This document shows positions 1-12,489 of a stretch of 64,000 bases of DNA, one piece after another. The position numbers and the translations under genes are program-made. The stretch is from Flammula alnicola (Eukaryota > Basidiomycota > Agaricomycetes > Agaricales > Strophariaceae): positions 248,001 to 312,000 of the forward strand of contig JADNRV010000017.1 in the NCBI GenBank assembly GCA_015499995.1, read 5' to 3'. Within the stretch, counting starts at the first letter, position 1; each line of letters starts with the position of its first letter. The notes beneath the pieces are model-generated. The model saw only the letters and a list, made by a program, of their open reading frames with translations. It was not told the origin of the DNA and ran no database searches.

Positions 1-1406
1 CTTCCTTCACTTCTCCTTGGACTCGTTTGATAAACTGGCCTGATGGTCGAGGATCCTTTTGCTGGTCAATCTCCTTGAACATCTGGGTGACAATCTCTGA
101 GCGACTCCCAGGAGCGCAGGAGGTGTAGACGTCTGGTAACAGGTTACCGTCTTCGCCATATGCATCTTCGTCATCAGACATTTGCTGATATTCATAGGCA
201 GCGTCGTACTTTGGTTGTTTCCATTCCGATCCAGCTGGCAAAGCCTCGCGTTTACGGTTTCGGACGTCAAGTTTCTACTTTCAATGTAAGCAACCATATC
301 ATATCCAGTATCTGAGGACTTACTCCACGGGCACGATTGTCTCTCTTAACCCCGCCAGCTTTTCTCTTTCCATTCTTTTCCTTCCACGTTCTCCTCAGGC
401 TTTCATATTTCACGCCAAACTTCTTAACAAGCTCCGGTGGTGTAACACGTTCAAGATATGGTCCGATACCAGTAACCATTACACGGCCATGGGCTATCGC
501 ATGTGAGGACAAGACCTTGATATTGCGTGCGTTTCCTGGGTTCTTTACTCCTTCTTCCCAATTGAATCGTAGTTGACGAACATCTTCAGAGCCGTGGATA
601 AGTGGTAGCTCATCTCGGGGTCTGTCGACAAAAGGAGGAAGATGTTCTTTTTTGGACGACGCTGCTATCCCCAAGAAAAGATGAAAGGTTTCCTTGACAA
701 GGGCCTACAGGACATGCAATTCATCAACGACATCGCTCATTAATCTTATTGAAGTACGCACATTCACGATTGGATGATTTGCCGCTGATTTCCCTTGTCC
801 GACAGGTTTACTTTCCACTTCCTCGTCCCCTGAACCCTCAAGGCCGGAATCCTTGTTGTCGTCACTATCGCTACTCTCTTCACAATCCTGTCGCTTGGTT
901 GCCAGCAAGGCGATACGTTCATTGAGACGCGTTTCGAGGTCCTGTATGCGCTGTGCTGCCTCAGCTTGTAAGCGCCTGATCTCCTCTTGCTGCCACATAT
1001 TCTGATCAATTAATATCTGTACTTGGTGTTCCAGGACCGCGACCTTGTTCTCCACCATTACGAACTCGCGACAGACAAGATCAGATTTCAATTTGGAAGA
1101 CGGGTGTAGCAGATATGGCATCTGGGGAAGCGGTGGTGGATGCGAGAGAGCGGGGAATGGCCTCTGAGATGTTTCGGGTTGGCGAGGTACATTTTCATGC
1201 CATTGCGCGGGTGTGGTCTGACTCTGACGGTAATGATTACTAGGAGCGGTGGCCAATCGTGGGTCAATGTAAGCTGGGTATGGGACAGTGCCGAGGCTCG
1301 CGTAGGGGTTGGAAGGGTTGGATGTATGCGCGGTGTTTCCTTGGAACAGTGTTGAGGATGTGTGGTAATGTCTTTCTGGTTGCAGGTTCGTAGGCTGTTC
1401 CTCCAT
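1..1406 (-). CDS. Unknown coiled-coil protein, 3' end cut by window edge
   Basis: I do not recognise a named family. The model has three visible exons, 1406-762, 704-324 and 274 to beyond base 1. The intron at 761-705 (donor GTGCGT, acceptor CTGTAG) and the intron at 323-275 (donor GTAAGT) both join in phase 0. Splicing the first one removes what would otherwise be an in-frame TAG at 707-705. The protein starts with a Pro/Tyr/His-rich stretch of about 110 residues. A heptad-like coiled coil follows at about residues 115-165, then an acidic Ser/Asp run and a basic conserved segment (KKFGVKYESLRRTWKEKNG). The last visible exon is acidic and runs off the left edge still open. The coiled coil suggests oligomerisation; nothing indicates an enzyme. 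Start chosen as the first ATG of the long exon. Confidence 0.6.
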
Positions 1407-3316
1407 TCTTCTTTGGCAAAGGCTAACTAGTTCTTATTTTTAAGATCGTGACGGAAGAGAAGAGACGAGAAGAAACAATGCAGTTGCTCCAGGTGTCGTT
1501 CACGCATCAGCCTATTTTGGATTTGTTGATAACATTTCGTGTTCACTATGACGCTATACGCCAATCTCATATGCATCTCTTGCGATGCTTGCAGTACGCA
1601 ATAATAATGAAATTTGGGCTTTTTGTATCAGAATGTATTTATATCCTGGAGCCATATTGTACATGATTATAGAAAATGTGAATTCCCTGTAGATTCTTTG
1701 CGGTGCCTTCTCGTCAATTGCCTTTGCATTTGAAGAAAAACAGGAAAATCCAAAAATCACTGCATTCTCATTGCATTCCCGCGCGATTGGCAGAGACTTG
1801 TCACAATTCGATGACAATTCACAAGTTGTGCCTTTTCGTCCAATCTGCTGTGAAAGCGACTCAAGTCTCGTACAAAACACGATTGAACGGCGTGGTTTGT
1901 TTGGCAAGCACTACATTTTGGGAAAAACAGAGCCGAGGCGAGCTCGAGGAAACGAGCGACTCAGAAACAAGTCAGGCATGCCCAAAGAATCTGGGGTTTG
2001 GAAAAGACGCCGTGCATGAACGGCGTTCTGCACGGCGGCAACCACCGAAGATGACCAAGCTCACCTAATCTGGTCGCGGCTCGTAGCTGACGCTTCGGCA
2101 TACGATTAATTTGGCACCGCTACTTCCGTCAGCCACCCCGTCCGACCACCGACCACAAGGCGTTCAACATGGATTGAACGTTCTCGCCGTGAAATAATAT
2201 CACACCGCCGTATCCAGAAAGTTTTTATGTATCTCGCAAATAAAATTTAATGACTTTCAGAGCATAAATAATTGAAAAGCACCCCTCAAGGCATAAGAAA
2301 TTGATTTTTCTACTGTAAAATTGAGGTATATTACATTATTTACGAGGTAATAATCACAAACCCTGTATAATAGACGTGAATGTCTGTATATTTATCGCAT
2401 AGAACCTCAATAGCGTCTACTATGTATAACACACGGCGTTGACAAAAGCGAGCGTTCTGGCGGGAGATACAAGCCCCGGCGTTTGCCGCCGTTCTTTGAT
2501 GGCGTCTGGAACGGCGTTCTTTCCAACTTACGGATGCCCTCGGCATGCCAGAGTATCACCAAAGTCGCTCGGTGGTTTCAAATGAGGCTTATGCGGGGGC
2601 GTCATATGAATATAAACTCTCGTCCTACTGTTTCATGGTGATTCTCCCCGGTGACCTTAAGGTCTACTTTCGTTAACGACGAGCAAGGCTCCTACTCTAA
2701 TAATGGCTCAGTCTTGCACCCAGCGCGTCGTATGGCAGTCCGTGCCACAACTGGGACCTGGATATACATCTGAAGTCGCATGATCAATTGCGCGGGCGCG
2801 GCCATTTGTGAGAGTCGAAAAACTTCGCGGCTTTTTCAAAGTATTCAGCTTGGGCGGAGGGCTGGTCCATTTCGGCAGGGTCTGCTGGGGCTTGAGGCAG
2901 GGTCTTATGGCGATGTCATCACCTGGCGGGAAATGTGCAGCGGCCGTGTATCTGAAGAAACATTCATCGGTAGACGCGGACTGTGAGGCGCAGCCTGAGG
3001 GTGAACGTGGCCACCGTACGCGGAATTATCGACGTTTGATGGATTATCCTTGCAAGACTCGAGGGCATGTGCTGATAGTGGCCAGAGCTTTTGGAATGAG
3101 GAAGGCAAGTGGATAGGTGGCCGCTTGTACGTAATAGCCACAGCGGCAAATGGTTCACATTCCAAGCACTTGACTCACAGTTCAGAAGTAAAAACCAGGG
3201 ACATTAGCCTCGAAGCATCCAGGTCGAGTAACCATATTAACCATACATTCCATCGTGATAATTGGGAGCAAATACAAGTCGATGTGGACCAAGTTCAAAT
3301 GGTACAAAACGTAAGC
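1407..3316. other. Intergenic stretch, no supported gene
   Basis: About 1.9 kb with no coding exon I can defend. The open frames are short, overlap on both strands and lack splice-linked continuation. Around 2011-2040 there is a short GC-rich hairpin (GCCGTGCA paired with TGCACGGC). The word AACGGCGTTCT occurs at about 2019 and again at about 2511 in the same orientation. It lies between the 5' end of the coiled-coil gene and the 3' end of EMC8. Confidence 0.6.
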
Positions 3317-4226
3317 CTATGGCAGGCACGTCCGGTTTCTCAACCAATCTAGCATCACAACAAATATCAGCTTCCCGAAAATAACAATAATGAATAGTAC
3401 AGCCTAGGCCATGACCGAGAGAACTGAGCAGAGCACTTACCGATGGTCACATCTTCCAGATGATCGTCAAAGTCCCCAAAGGCGAAATGCAGATTCTGCT
3501 CTTGGACGAGTTTGGCCGCTTCTGCAGGTGTATCTGAGGAGACCAGTTGGAACCTTGACCCTGGCGTAAACGCTGGCGGCGAGTTTGGTGCTGGGCGCCA
3601 GTTCGGCGTTGATGGTTGGGCAAGGTAAGGCTATTCAAAGCTAAGTAGGAAGGCCGTTGGGTGAGTAAGAGTATCCACTCACAACTAAAGCAGCTTCACT
3701 AGTCCCGAGTTTTTGATTGTCAATCTGTTCAATTGAAAAGAGGTGGACAATGATAAGTCGATGGAAAGGTCAATTTGAACGAGTTTGACGTACGACAAAG
3801 GCCACTGCATCCTCGAACCCAGCTTTGATCAAGCTCGCCACCCTCTCACCCACCGGAGCGAGCGACGTATCATCTAGCCTCTCGCACGCTTGATAATACC
3901 CGACAATCTTCATCCCCAACGACTCTGCATATTGCGTTGCCTTTCAAATTCAAAGCGTATGAATCCAATCATTAACATCCATCATCCTGCTGCATGGGAA
4001 TCGAAGGAAGGGCGGATCGCACCAGATCAAGTCCAATTTCCATCATCGGGCTGAGGCTTGTCCAATGGTGAAGCAGGGGCACAATGTCGGCTACGGCAAC
4101 TGACTTGTGCGATGCGTCCTCAGTGCCCAGGAGAACGCCATTCACGGGTTTGTGTGGGTGCTTCGCAGCGTGAAAGAAGACTTTGTAGTATGCTTCAGGA
4201 GAGATGGTATATGAAGTAGTGGCCAT
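3317..4226 (-). CDS. EMC8: ER membrane protein complex subunit 8 (EMC8/EMC9 family)
   Basis: This is a soluble cytosolic subunit of the ER membrane complex, the insertase for tail-anchored and multi-pass membrane proteins. Five exons join in frame: 4226-4023, 3940-3794, 3724-3683, 3630-3441 and 3348-3317, giving about 204 residues, the usual family length. Exon 1 carries the family N-terminus (YYKVFFHAAKHPHKPVNG, residues about 13-30) and the PLLHHW..LSPMMEIGLDL segment. Exon 2 has the conserved KIVGYYQACERLDD. Exon 4 ends HFAFGDFDDHLEDVTI and exon 5 supplies DWLRN before the stop, which is the standard fungal C-terminus of this MPN-like family. All donors are GTRNGN. The gene is convergent with nothing close and looks intact. 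Confidence 0.9.
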
Positions 4227-4758
4227 AATAGCTAGGGTTGCATGGAAATTATTAGTTTGTGAAGAGTTCAGCGCGAGGCGTGTAAGTTAAAGTACAGTCG
4301 AAAATTGGGTGACGCATTGTTTGGACGACACGTCTATGATTGCGTTGCACAAATACGGGCTCTATTTATGGAAAACATTTCCTAATTGGAATCTTGCCGC
4401 CTCTACACATTCCATTCTTATTATGCTCCGATTTCGAGTAGAGTAAACAATATTGTATGTAACTCGCTACACCCAACCATGTATGTTCTCAAAAAATAAG
4501 ATGGCAGTGCCTAATCCATCGAAGGCGTTCGAAACTGTACACTCATCAATCATTCAAAATAGTAGCAACAACAAATGGGATTTAAAATATAATAATCATG
4601 GGTAGCAGGTATATGTATAGAAATAAAAATAAGGAGAGGAATAAAGTTATTTAACGAGCGTGTGGTTTGTGATATTATGCGACAAAATGCGCTTTGGAAA
4701 TTAGGGTATAATGGGAATCCTCTCAGACCAAGGGAAGGAAGAATCCGACTCGAAAGGC

Positions 4759-6110
4759 TTAGCACAAATCTGAGGCGTATTCAGGCTCTGAATCACTCTC
4801 CTCAAGCGCCCGACGCTGTTCAGCCTCGCGTTCGAGTTTCCTCTGAGCTCGAACTTGTCTCTTGCGCTCTATCTCTTTCTGATCACGCATCTTCCGAATC
4901 GAGTCTGCCTGAGCATCCAATTTAGTTTGCTTGGCCTTTACTTGCTCATCCGTCATATTGCCGATTTTCAAGACGGTGACCACCAGCTCAGTTCCGAGGG
5001 TACGGGTGTTGATCTCCTTGCGACAGTAGCGCTTCCAAGTTGATGAAAGCAGGAGCATGTCGGAAACGGCCTTTTTGCAGCCCTCTGTATGCTGGAGATA
5101 AACGAAATCAGTTCGTGCAATGCAAGAAGGTTGGAAATATGACTTACATCTGAGGACCAATGGTGTTTCTCTTCGACGGAAGGCTACGACCGGTGTAAGC
5201 AGTGAAGCATAAAAGAATGTAGGACCACACGCACAGCTCCTTTGGCAGAGACGATAAATACATCATTTCCTGGACACTCGCTCCTGTAGAAGCCGTCATC
5301 AATCGTGATATGGACCGACCATGGACCTACAATGAAGGGCAGCGACAAAAATGAGAAGCTTAGACCATTAAATGGGCAGTACTCACAATTAAGCTCGTAT
5401 TCATAAATCAGGCCGACATGATGGTTGGTGTACTCCCCTTTGCTGACGTTTTTCTCTTCGTCGATGTTCCATACATCGCCCAGCGTCAACTCGGGATCCT
5501 CGACCTTGTAGTGCCAGCTATAGTCCAAAAAGTAACCCCTAGAGTTTTTGAGCTTTCCCTGGTTCTTGCCAGAAGCGACGACCTCGTATATCGCGGCCTC
5601 GCTGTTGCTTATGTTCCACCAAGAAAGAGTCTGTTCTTGCAACTCTTCGCTGAGAGTGGGGATAACCCATCCCTCGGGATACTCAGGTGCTTGTCCATAG
5701 CTCTTGATGCAACCCTCTCTGTTCGCGCTCTTGTACATTTCGACATTGGTGTAGACGCGTGTTTTGTGGGTGTGAATGCCGTTCCAGCCGAAAAGGTATT
5801 GAACAAGGGTGTGGAGGTTGGCGAACGTGTAGTTTACTGGTACCTGTACAATGCGATAAACGCCTTTGAAGCGATTAAGTTGGAAGCGCAGTTGGATCCA
5901 CTCATGTGTGGGAGGAGGGATTGTGCGATAGGGGTCCGGACCCGTTGGCTGAGGTGGGGGCGCTTGCTTCGATAATAGCAGGGAGTCTGAGACGATACGA
6001 CGCTTCTTTCCTCCAGATACGATAGGATTTGACGCGACATTCTCCTTCTGTGGCAGGTCTATGTCGTCCCTGGGGCGCTTGCCTGAGCTCAGGGCCGAGA
6101 TGTCGGTCAT
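4759..6110 (-). CDS. pRiA4b ORF-3-like (IS1096 TnpR-like domain) protein
   Basis: Four exons join in frame: 6110-5387, 5326-5235, 5183-5148 and 5091-4759, about 394 residues. Residues about 70-120 match the plasmid pRiA4b ORF-3-like domain (LRFQLNRFKGVYRIVQVPV, then TFANLHTLVQYLFGWNGIHTHKTRVY), a fold first described in mobile elements and found in many fungal host genes. Next come WWNISNSEAAIYEVV and a GYFLDYSW..KVEDPELTLGDVW segment typical of the fungal versions. The C-terminal 60 residues form a highly charged helix (KEIERKRQVRAQRKLERE) ending in acidic residues, probably a coiled coil. A basic Lys/Arg patch at residues 30-40 could be a nuclear signal. The biochemical role is unknown. The next gene upstream is on the same strand, 384 bp away. 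Confidence 0.75.
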
Positions 6111-6493
6111 TGATTAGTGGATCAAGGTCCTGAAAGACCGCGAGCACCTTGAGGTTGTAGAAACGGGCGTGTAAGCACTATAAAACTATTAGAATGAGTG
6201 ATAGGTAGCTCACTTTCAAGCAGCCACGTCAAGTGGTCGTTGAACTTGGAAAAAGAGAGTAGGGATGGAAAATTTGCAAGGCGTAGCAAGAAGGAAATCA
6301 GGAACAGCGGTAAAACGTGTGCCGATCGCTTAGCTTGCTGCCGCGTGACTCTTGCCAGCAGGGAAAAAGGTATATACACGGATGATGCGCGATATCATAT
6401 ATGTATTTACAAAATGTTCAAGAAATGGGTATGTACCATCATTAAAATACAATCATTAGATTTACATAGCAATAAGTAGATTAGTGTCAAGTA

Positions 6494-7675
6494 TCAGGAT
6501 TCAGACGGAGCCTCTTCATCCGAGTCTATCAGCTGATCTTCACAATCCTCGTACTGTGGAATTCGAAAGTTAGTCAAAAACGCTGATGTCAACGGCCAGG
6601 ACTAACCTCATTCTTCCACTGCGCCATAATATCCCTCGTCTCTTCCATAAGCGTATCACCCATATCATCATCATTCGTCCCATACCCGGTTTGTTCGCAT
6701 AGCAGGCAGCAACCTTTCGCGAGCGCGTGCTCTTGGGTGCTGATGCGACTTGCCAACGTAGGGTTATTTCTCCCACATTCAACTTTATATCGCCTAACAG
6801 CATCCGCTAAGACTCTGTCGATGTTCTTTAACGATGCCTCAGCCACCTGAACTGCTTCGTCGGACCGCTCATCAGTCGATGGGTCCTTCGACTCTTCAAC
6901 GAGGGTCATGGTGGGGGGGTATAGACATGGTTCGGAGGATATCGAGGACGGGCCATCATGGTGAGCATTCACCTCGTCTACGAATTCGTCCACCAAATTG
7001 TAGAGGATTGTATACGACACCCGCCCAAGGCCAGACAGTCGTTTCCGAGTACCGGGGACTTTGGCCTGGAGAGCGAGCTGGTAGAATGCCAATCAGCGCG
7101 GAAATCGCTTAGAATATGATAGTCAACGCACATCCAATGCGGAGACCACATAATCAAGTTCATTCAGCCACTCCAGGTACAATTCCGTCTCCAGCAGTTT
7201 GCCCTTCTTTGGTTTTTTGAAGCGTTCCACAACAGCGGCTTTGGCGGAGTACATGAGTTCGTTTACTAGGAGGCGCAAAGCGCGTTCATCTGGGCAAAAA
7301 TGTCAAATGACTTGTTGGGTGGCAAAATCGGAACAAAATACCTCTGGGCATGGTCTTGAGGGCCAGAATTGCGGCATGATTGGAAGGTGCGGCAACAACG
7401 TCTCGTAGGATCTGCTCTAGATTGACATCTTTCTGCGGCTTCTTGGGAGAGTCCCTCCGCTCTAGTTAAGTCCCGACAGTTAGTATATGGATATAATAAG
7501 ACGATTATTGCGACGTACGCCTTTTACGAGGTGACCTCGACGAGGATGAACTCGAAGGGCTGTCGTCCTGGTCGAATGAACGAAATCGTTTCCTAACGGG
7601 TGTCTCAAATGACTCTGTGTCGCTAGAGTGGGGAAATTTGCGAGGAGATACACTGTATTGACGAGTAGCAGGCAT
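6494..7675 (-). CDS. Unknown conserved-looking protein, 321 aa
   Basis: I do not recognise the family. Five exons join in frame: 7675-7519, 7461-7342, 7289-7132, 7077-6607 and 6553-6494. The N-terminus is Ser/Arg/Lys-rich (DDSPSSSSSSRSPRKR), suggesting a disordered, possibly nuclear region. Residues about 70-170 are helical (ILRDVVAAPSNHAAILALK, RALRLLVNELMYSAKAAVVE, LYLEWLNELDYVVSALDLALQ). The C-terminal half is acidic and includes a CCLLCEQTGYG motif that could bind metal but is too short to prove it. The stop follows SDEEAPSES. No signal peptide or membrane span is visible. Splice consistency across five exons makes the model solid even though the function is not. Confidence 0.65.
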
Positions 7676-7946
7676 CTGGTGTAAGGTAAGGAGTCAGGAC
7701 AATGAAATGCGATCAACAATGTAATAGTGTGTGTTTAGGGCAAGCTAGAGCGCGTCATGTATATCACGTGACCCATATGTGGAACGATGGCGCGCGTGTG
7801 GACAGGACTCAGATATCCTTAGGAAGTACACTGGAGTACAACCACTCTTGGTCAACCGTGCAATCAACGTCGAACCTGCTCTCGACAACCCTATTAAATT
7901 CTCGTACATAAAACCTGGGGCATAGCTCTGTAGCAAATCAAACGAC

Positions 7947-8526
7947 ATGGTTCACTCCGATGGGCTCAGAGGAACGTTTCAATTGGCATCCCGTTCTCGT
8001 TCTCCTACTGGCAGTGCCACTCGCTCTCGGGTTGTCTATAAACTCCACTTGAACGAGGTCATATCTCTGGAGTATATACATTCCAAGAACTTCATGGAAT
8101 GTACGAACGAACCCATTCTTGATTATAATGGGCCTGGTATCGCCTCTGGCGACAAGTCGGACCTCGGGCTTCCGGAAGCCTCCAAACACGAAATCATAGA
8201 TGCGCAGCGCACTGTGGCATGCCTCCCACACCACCCCTATGGGAAAAGGGCTCACAATCGCTCTTTGACGAGTTTTATTGCAACTAACCTCAACAACTTT
8301 ACGTCCTCAAAACAAATGCTGCAAGCGATTTACGATGCATTCCTAGGTTAGTTCTAATGAACCTTCCTTCCGTTCTCATTCACAGTCTGACCTCTAGATT
8401 TTTATTTAAGCTCATCGGGATGCCTATACGAAATGCGGCCTTCTTCACGGTGATATTAGTTCGAGGACTATCCTCATCGACACGCGCCGTGGGGGTGGGT
8501 TTCTAAATGACTGGGATTTGTCCTGA
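7947..8526 (+). pseudogene. FunK1-type fungal protein kinase remnant
   Basis: An open stretch at 7947-8351 contains a decayed kinase middle region (GKRAHNRSLTSFIATNLNNF, compare R-x-R-x-V...PLxxFxSxKEL of FunK1). A second piece at about 8416-8526, in another frame, reads AHRDAYTKCGLLHGDISSRTILID...GGGFLNDWDLS and then stops with TGA. These are the FunK1 catalytic-loop (HGDIS, with the usual Asn replaced by Arg in SRTIL) and DFG-equivalent (DWDLS) signatures. No N-lobe with a glycine loop or an invariant lysine is visible upstream. The kinase is cut short right after DWDLS. I read this as a truncated, non-functional copy; an unusual intron at about 8349-8389 could still join the two pieces. 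Confidence 0.65.
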
Positions 8527-8853
8527 GAAGCTGGATTTAAAATATAACGGGACCCATTCAAGGCAGCCTTCCTTACAAACCATCGTCGGCTAAACTGATT
8601 TTTCATGTCGCAGAATCTTCTGCAGAACCGATTCGCTCTGTAGATGCGTTAGAGTAATGTATTTTTTATATCAAGTATGTAAGGCTCCCTCATAACAAGA
8701 CGGGCAATTTTTAGGCCAATGTTTTTAAGGCATATACAGTATACCTTAAATAAATAGGGAGGAAAAGAAACCCTACGTCATATAAAGTACGAAAGATGAT
8801 GATGATGGACTAGTGTGCAGATGCCGAAGATCAGGAAACATCACACTTCAGTA

Positions 8854-9450
8854 AGGTAGAGGCCATCAGGAACCGGCTACCTTATGTAAGCACTTATATA
8901 AGCGGCAAAATCTGGCTTGCCGGAAAAAATAAAAATTTTGGACGGTATTTTCAGTGATAATTGAGCCAAGGATGGGTGAAAATTTTTTTTTTGACTTACA
9001 TTGGATAGAAATGAATGTATTTGGGCCGACTTTAGTTTGTAAATGTGAAGAATTCTCCCCCAGACCAACCCCAGACACGCGTGTTTGAAGGGGACTGTCG
9101 GCAGACAATGCCGTTCGGGCCGGCGGTCGCCAAGCTACCTATTATAGTAGCTTACATAAGAACCCTAACCCTAAGTCGCGGCAAAATCTTTGGGTCAAAA
9201 ATCTGAAAAGTTGCAGAACAAACGGGGAAGGACGAAAAAACACTTGAAAAAGAAAATCTGATTTTTCCGAAAATGGAAAACAACTCTCTCAAAAGTTACT
9301 CAATTTTAAATCAGTCTACTGGGAGTTGCAAGGATGCCCAAGGGCTTCAATTCTGCGTTGTTAGAAATGTGGGAAAATTGTTTGTGGCTGAGGAATAGCG
9401 AGCTCGTTGTCTGCTTACGTAAAGGTGCCGGTTCCTGATGGCCTCTACCT
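8854..9450. mobile_element. MITE with TA target duplication (Tc1/mariner-like ends)
   Basis: The first 23 bases at 8854-8876 are the exact reverse complement of 9428-9450, and the similarity continues imperfectly for about 20 bases further inside each end (TTATGTAAGC versus TTACGTAAGC). TA dinucleotides flank both ends (8852-8853 and 9451-9452), as expected from insertion at a TA site. The 597 bp interior has no transposase. It includes a partial internal repeat of the end (CTACC...TTACATAAG near 9136) and the word GCGGCAAAATC at about 8902 and 9178. It lies between the FunK1 remnant and the 3' end of ligase A. Confidence 0.8.
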
Positions 9451-9613
9451 TAAATGTGAAAGATCGGGTCTAAATCATGAGAACTTGGAAATGCTTTCCC
9501 CAAGGGGGGTCTGATCTACAGTATGTGATATAGTGTCATGCGCTCTATAAAAATATCCCAAGAATCTCGATCAGCACGTCCTTTCAATCCATAATGTGTT
9601 ATCCACGGGTAAA

Positions 9614-12489
9614 CTATAGTTTAGCCTTAGGCTTCCTGAGCTCCTTTGCTTGGTCACGCAGGACACGGCGGAGTAGCTTCCCACTGGGCGAGGTGGGGAT
9701 CGCAGTGACAAACTCTACCCCGCCTGCTAGGTGTTTGTAGTGTACTTTGTTGTCCGCAACGTGCTATGACAGATAGAGCAGGAGTATGGATACAACTTGT
9801 TTATCTAGTAAGAAAAGGAGAGATCTCACCTTGATGATAGACGCCCTAATTTCTTCGGCGGCGTTCTTACTTTGAGCCGCCCGGCTTGCAGCACCTGCCG
9901 TTAGGACGACGAACGCAAGAGGGACTTCTCCACCTGTCGAAGATATCGTCATGACCGAAATAGGAAATGCATCCTGAGAAGTAACGCACTATAGTCGTCC
10001 TGAATGCCCACGATGCATGCATTAGAGACGTCGGCATGGTCAAGCAAGCATCCTTCCAATTCCGCGGGGGCTACTTGGAACCCTTTGACCTTGAAATTTT
10101 TGCCATCAGCATAGAAACGATGTTACGGGAAAGCTTGACTGTACCTTCATAATTTCCTAAATACAATGTATGGCGTTAGTCAGGCGTAGCCAAAAAAGGA
10201 CGCGTACGGTTGATCCTACCTTCAGACGATCAAGCACCACCATTTCTCCGTCTCTTCCGATTTTCACCTCGTCGCCCGTTTTGACCCAACTGGATCACAG
10301 AAGTCGCAGTGTTAATACGGAATAATCAGGCTAGTGAAGGGTTCATCGTACCCGTCAATAAAGGTTTCCTTCGTCCTGAAAAAAGCAAATGAGAAAACGA
10401 GTGAAACAAGGCGATCACAAAATGAACACACGCTTGAGCGTTATTGGAGTAGCCCAATGCGACAGAAGGTGTTTTGACGACCAGCTCTCCTGCCTCATCG
10501 TAGCCGGCCAAAGAGCCGTCGGGCTTCACAGCGCGCGCTACGATACCAGGGAGGAGTGTCCCGCTACCTGACACCACATAGCTTGCGTCAGTATCTGGGC
10601 TCAGTTGCAAAATCAAGAATACATACTTCCTGATATGCCCCTCTTCTGGGTGATAGGCCACATCGAAGTAGCGGTGCACGTCTCAGTCATTCCTGCGCGC
10701 TATTCATAACAGGAGGTGCGTCTGTAAAGACAAGAACGTACCGTATGCCTGACCAATATGAGCAGTAGGGAACATCTCGAACAGCTGTTGGTTCAGCTCG
10801 TGCGAAAGAGGTGCTGCCCCACACATAATCATCCGGACGTATTTGCGAAGGTCATAGTTCTTTACGGCAGGGTGCTGAAACGATTGCGTTAAATTGTGTT
10901 ACTTATTCTTGTTTCGGGAGAGAGCATGCTTACCTTGCAAATCAAAACCACTTGAGGCGGTACCAGGCTATAGGGTCGGAGTTACTGCGTCAGACCCAAG
11001 GTAGGCTGATGGCCGGAGGTTGAAAGGCTTACAAGAGGTGACTTATGCGATGACGAACGATGCTGTTGAGCATCTCTACGAAGTTGAATTTTGGGACTAC
11101 GACGAGGGACATCTGTGGGTCTTTGAGTAGAAGTGACTTACTCGAATCAGATAAACACGCACCCCGCAAAACAAAATGAAGTGTAGCTATTCCGGACAAT
11201 CAGTAAACAAACACGCATATGTACATGATAAGAGAAAATAGCACGAGACCCACGTTGATCACCAAGCCGTAAATATCTGGCCAAGATACTTCAACTCGCC
11301 GAAACTCTGATATAATACAATGCTTACGATAAAAAGGAAGGACTAGGAAACGTCGATCAGTTTATATCAAACTACTCGCAGAAATTAAACTTTACCTCCG
11401 ATTGCCACATCACCTGGTCGGTAACGTCGATCCTCCCACTCGCAGTAATCTTCGTTGACCCTATTATGAGCAGCAGCTTGGATAACATTGGCAATCAAAG
11501 CGAAGTGGGGAATCGCGACAGCCTACAAAGGAGGTGAGAACCAAGGCAATAATACGAACATCAATGATACTGTGTAACCTTTGGACGTCCAGTGGTACCA
11601 GATGAAAAGCTCAGGAAAGCAAGCTTGGTTTTTCCTTCCCCCGGAGCCAGCGACCTCTCGGTATAGTTCGTCTTATTCCTCAGCCCGAATTCGAGCAGAC
11701 TGCTTACGGTTTCATGATTCTCGCGCACTTTCTCGGGGATACCCTTGACATCGAATAAGATAATGCGGTCGGGCGACAAACCTGCATCATGTGCAGCTTC
11801 TAGCGCTATGGGCAAAGATTCGGGGTGAACGATGACTACGGAAGCTTTAGTCTCTTGCAATTGGTATAGAAGTTCGCTTTTCGTGAAATCCGGATTTGCA
11901 CCCCTGAGCAAAGAAAGAAGTTTAGAGGAGGAACGATATTTCGATGGAGTTTCTTACGATATCACACCACCGAGTCTGTGAACTGCCCAAATCGCGACTG
12001 GGTAATCTAATAGGGGAACCCACGCTTTTAGAATGCGAGACTGCTATTAAAAGCATGTAAGCACTCACCAACGTGGTTGCGGCTGAACAATACCACTGAA
12101 GTCAATCGATTTCACGGTTAATGCCCAGTGCTATTGTAGCATAAGTGTAGCTTCATACCAACATCGTCCTCCCCTGTAGACCCCTAAGTATAGAACGAGG
12201 TCAAAGAATGCACACGCGTACCTATGTTGTACTTGGTGCCCAGCCCATTTGCGAGTCCGTGCGTACGGTTGCGCAGCTAGGTGGACGTGTTATCTTTGGC
12301 AACACTCGAACGAGAAAACATGACCCATACATCGGTTTCGAACAACTTCTTCCCGGTCTCGTCTTCAATCAACCATGGCGTCTCATTCTTTCTCTTTGGC
12401 CTCGTCTCGTGATTGGAGTCGAAGATGAACTGAGGGATAGTAACATCGTCAGGAATATGCGGGGCGGGAAGGTGGGCGTGAAACTCCAT
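9614..12489 (-). CDS. Adenylate-forming acyl/4-coumarate CoA ligase, peroxisomal (copy A)
   Basis: This is an AMP-binding (ANL superfamily) enzyme that activates a carboxylic acid as an acyl-AMP and transfers it to CoA. It has about 15-20 short exons on the minus strand. I followed frame-preserving joins through all the core motifs: ATP P-loop SFSSGTTGRPK (about 11600), VLPFYHIYGLV (about 11300-11380), QAYGMTETC (about 10680), GYDEAGELVVKT (about 10480), WVKTGDEV..DGEMVVLDRLK and [13 protein letters not shown], then SPSGKLLRRVLR near 9670 with the A10 lysine. The protein ends AKL, a classical peroxisomal targeting tripeptide. Closest in style to fungal 4-coumarate/phenylacetyl-CoA ligase-like enzymes; the substrate cannot be told. 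Copy B at 19703-22565 is a paralogue with the same intron pattern. Start is the ATG at 12489. It diverges from the 12777 gene across a 287 bp shared promoter. Confidence 0.85.

Noticed and set aside
705..707. In-frame TAG that would make the first gene a pseudogene
   Set aside because: It is the last three bases of a 57 nt intron (GTGCGT...CTGTAG) that joins the flanking exons in phase 0.
5418..5975. Plus-strand open frame of 185 codons
   Set aside because: Antisense to the well-supported pRiA4b ORF-3-like gene exon.
9162..9174. CCCTAACCCTAA as an interstitial telomere repeat
   Set aside because: Only two units, inside a MITE; not enough for a telomeric tract.
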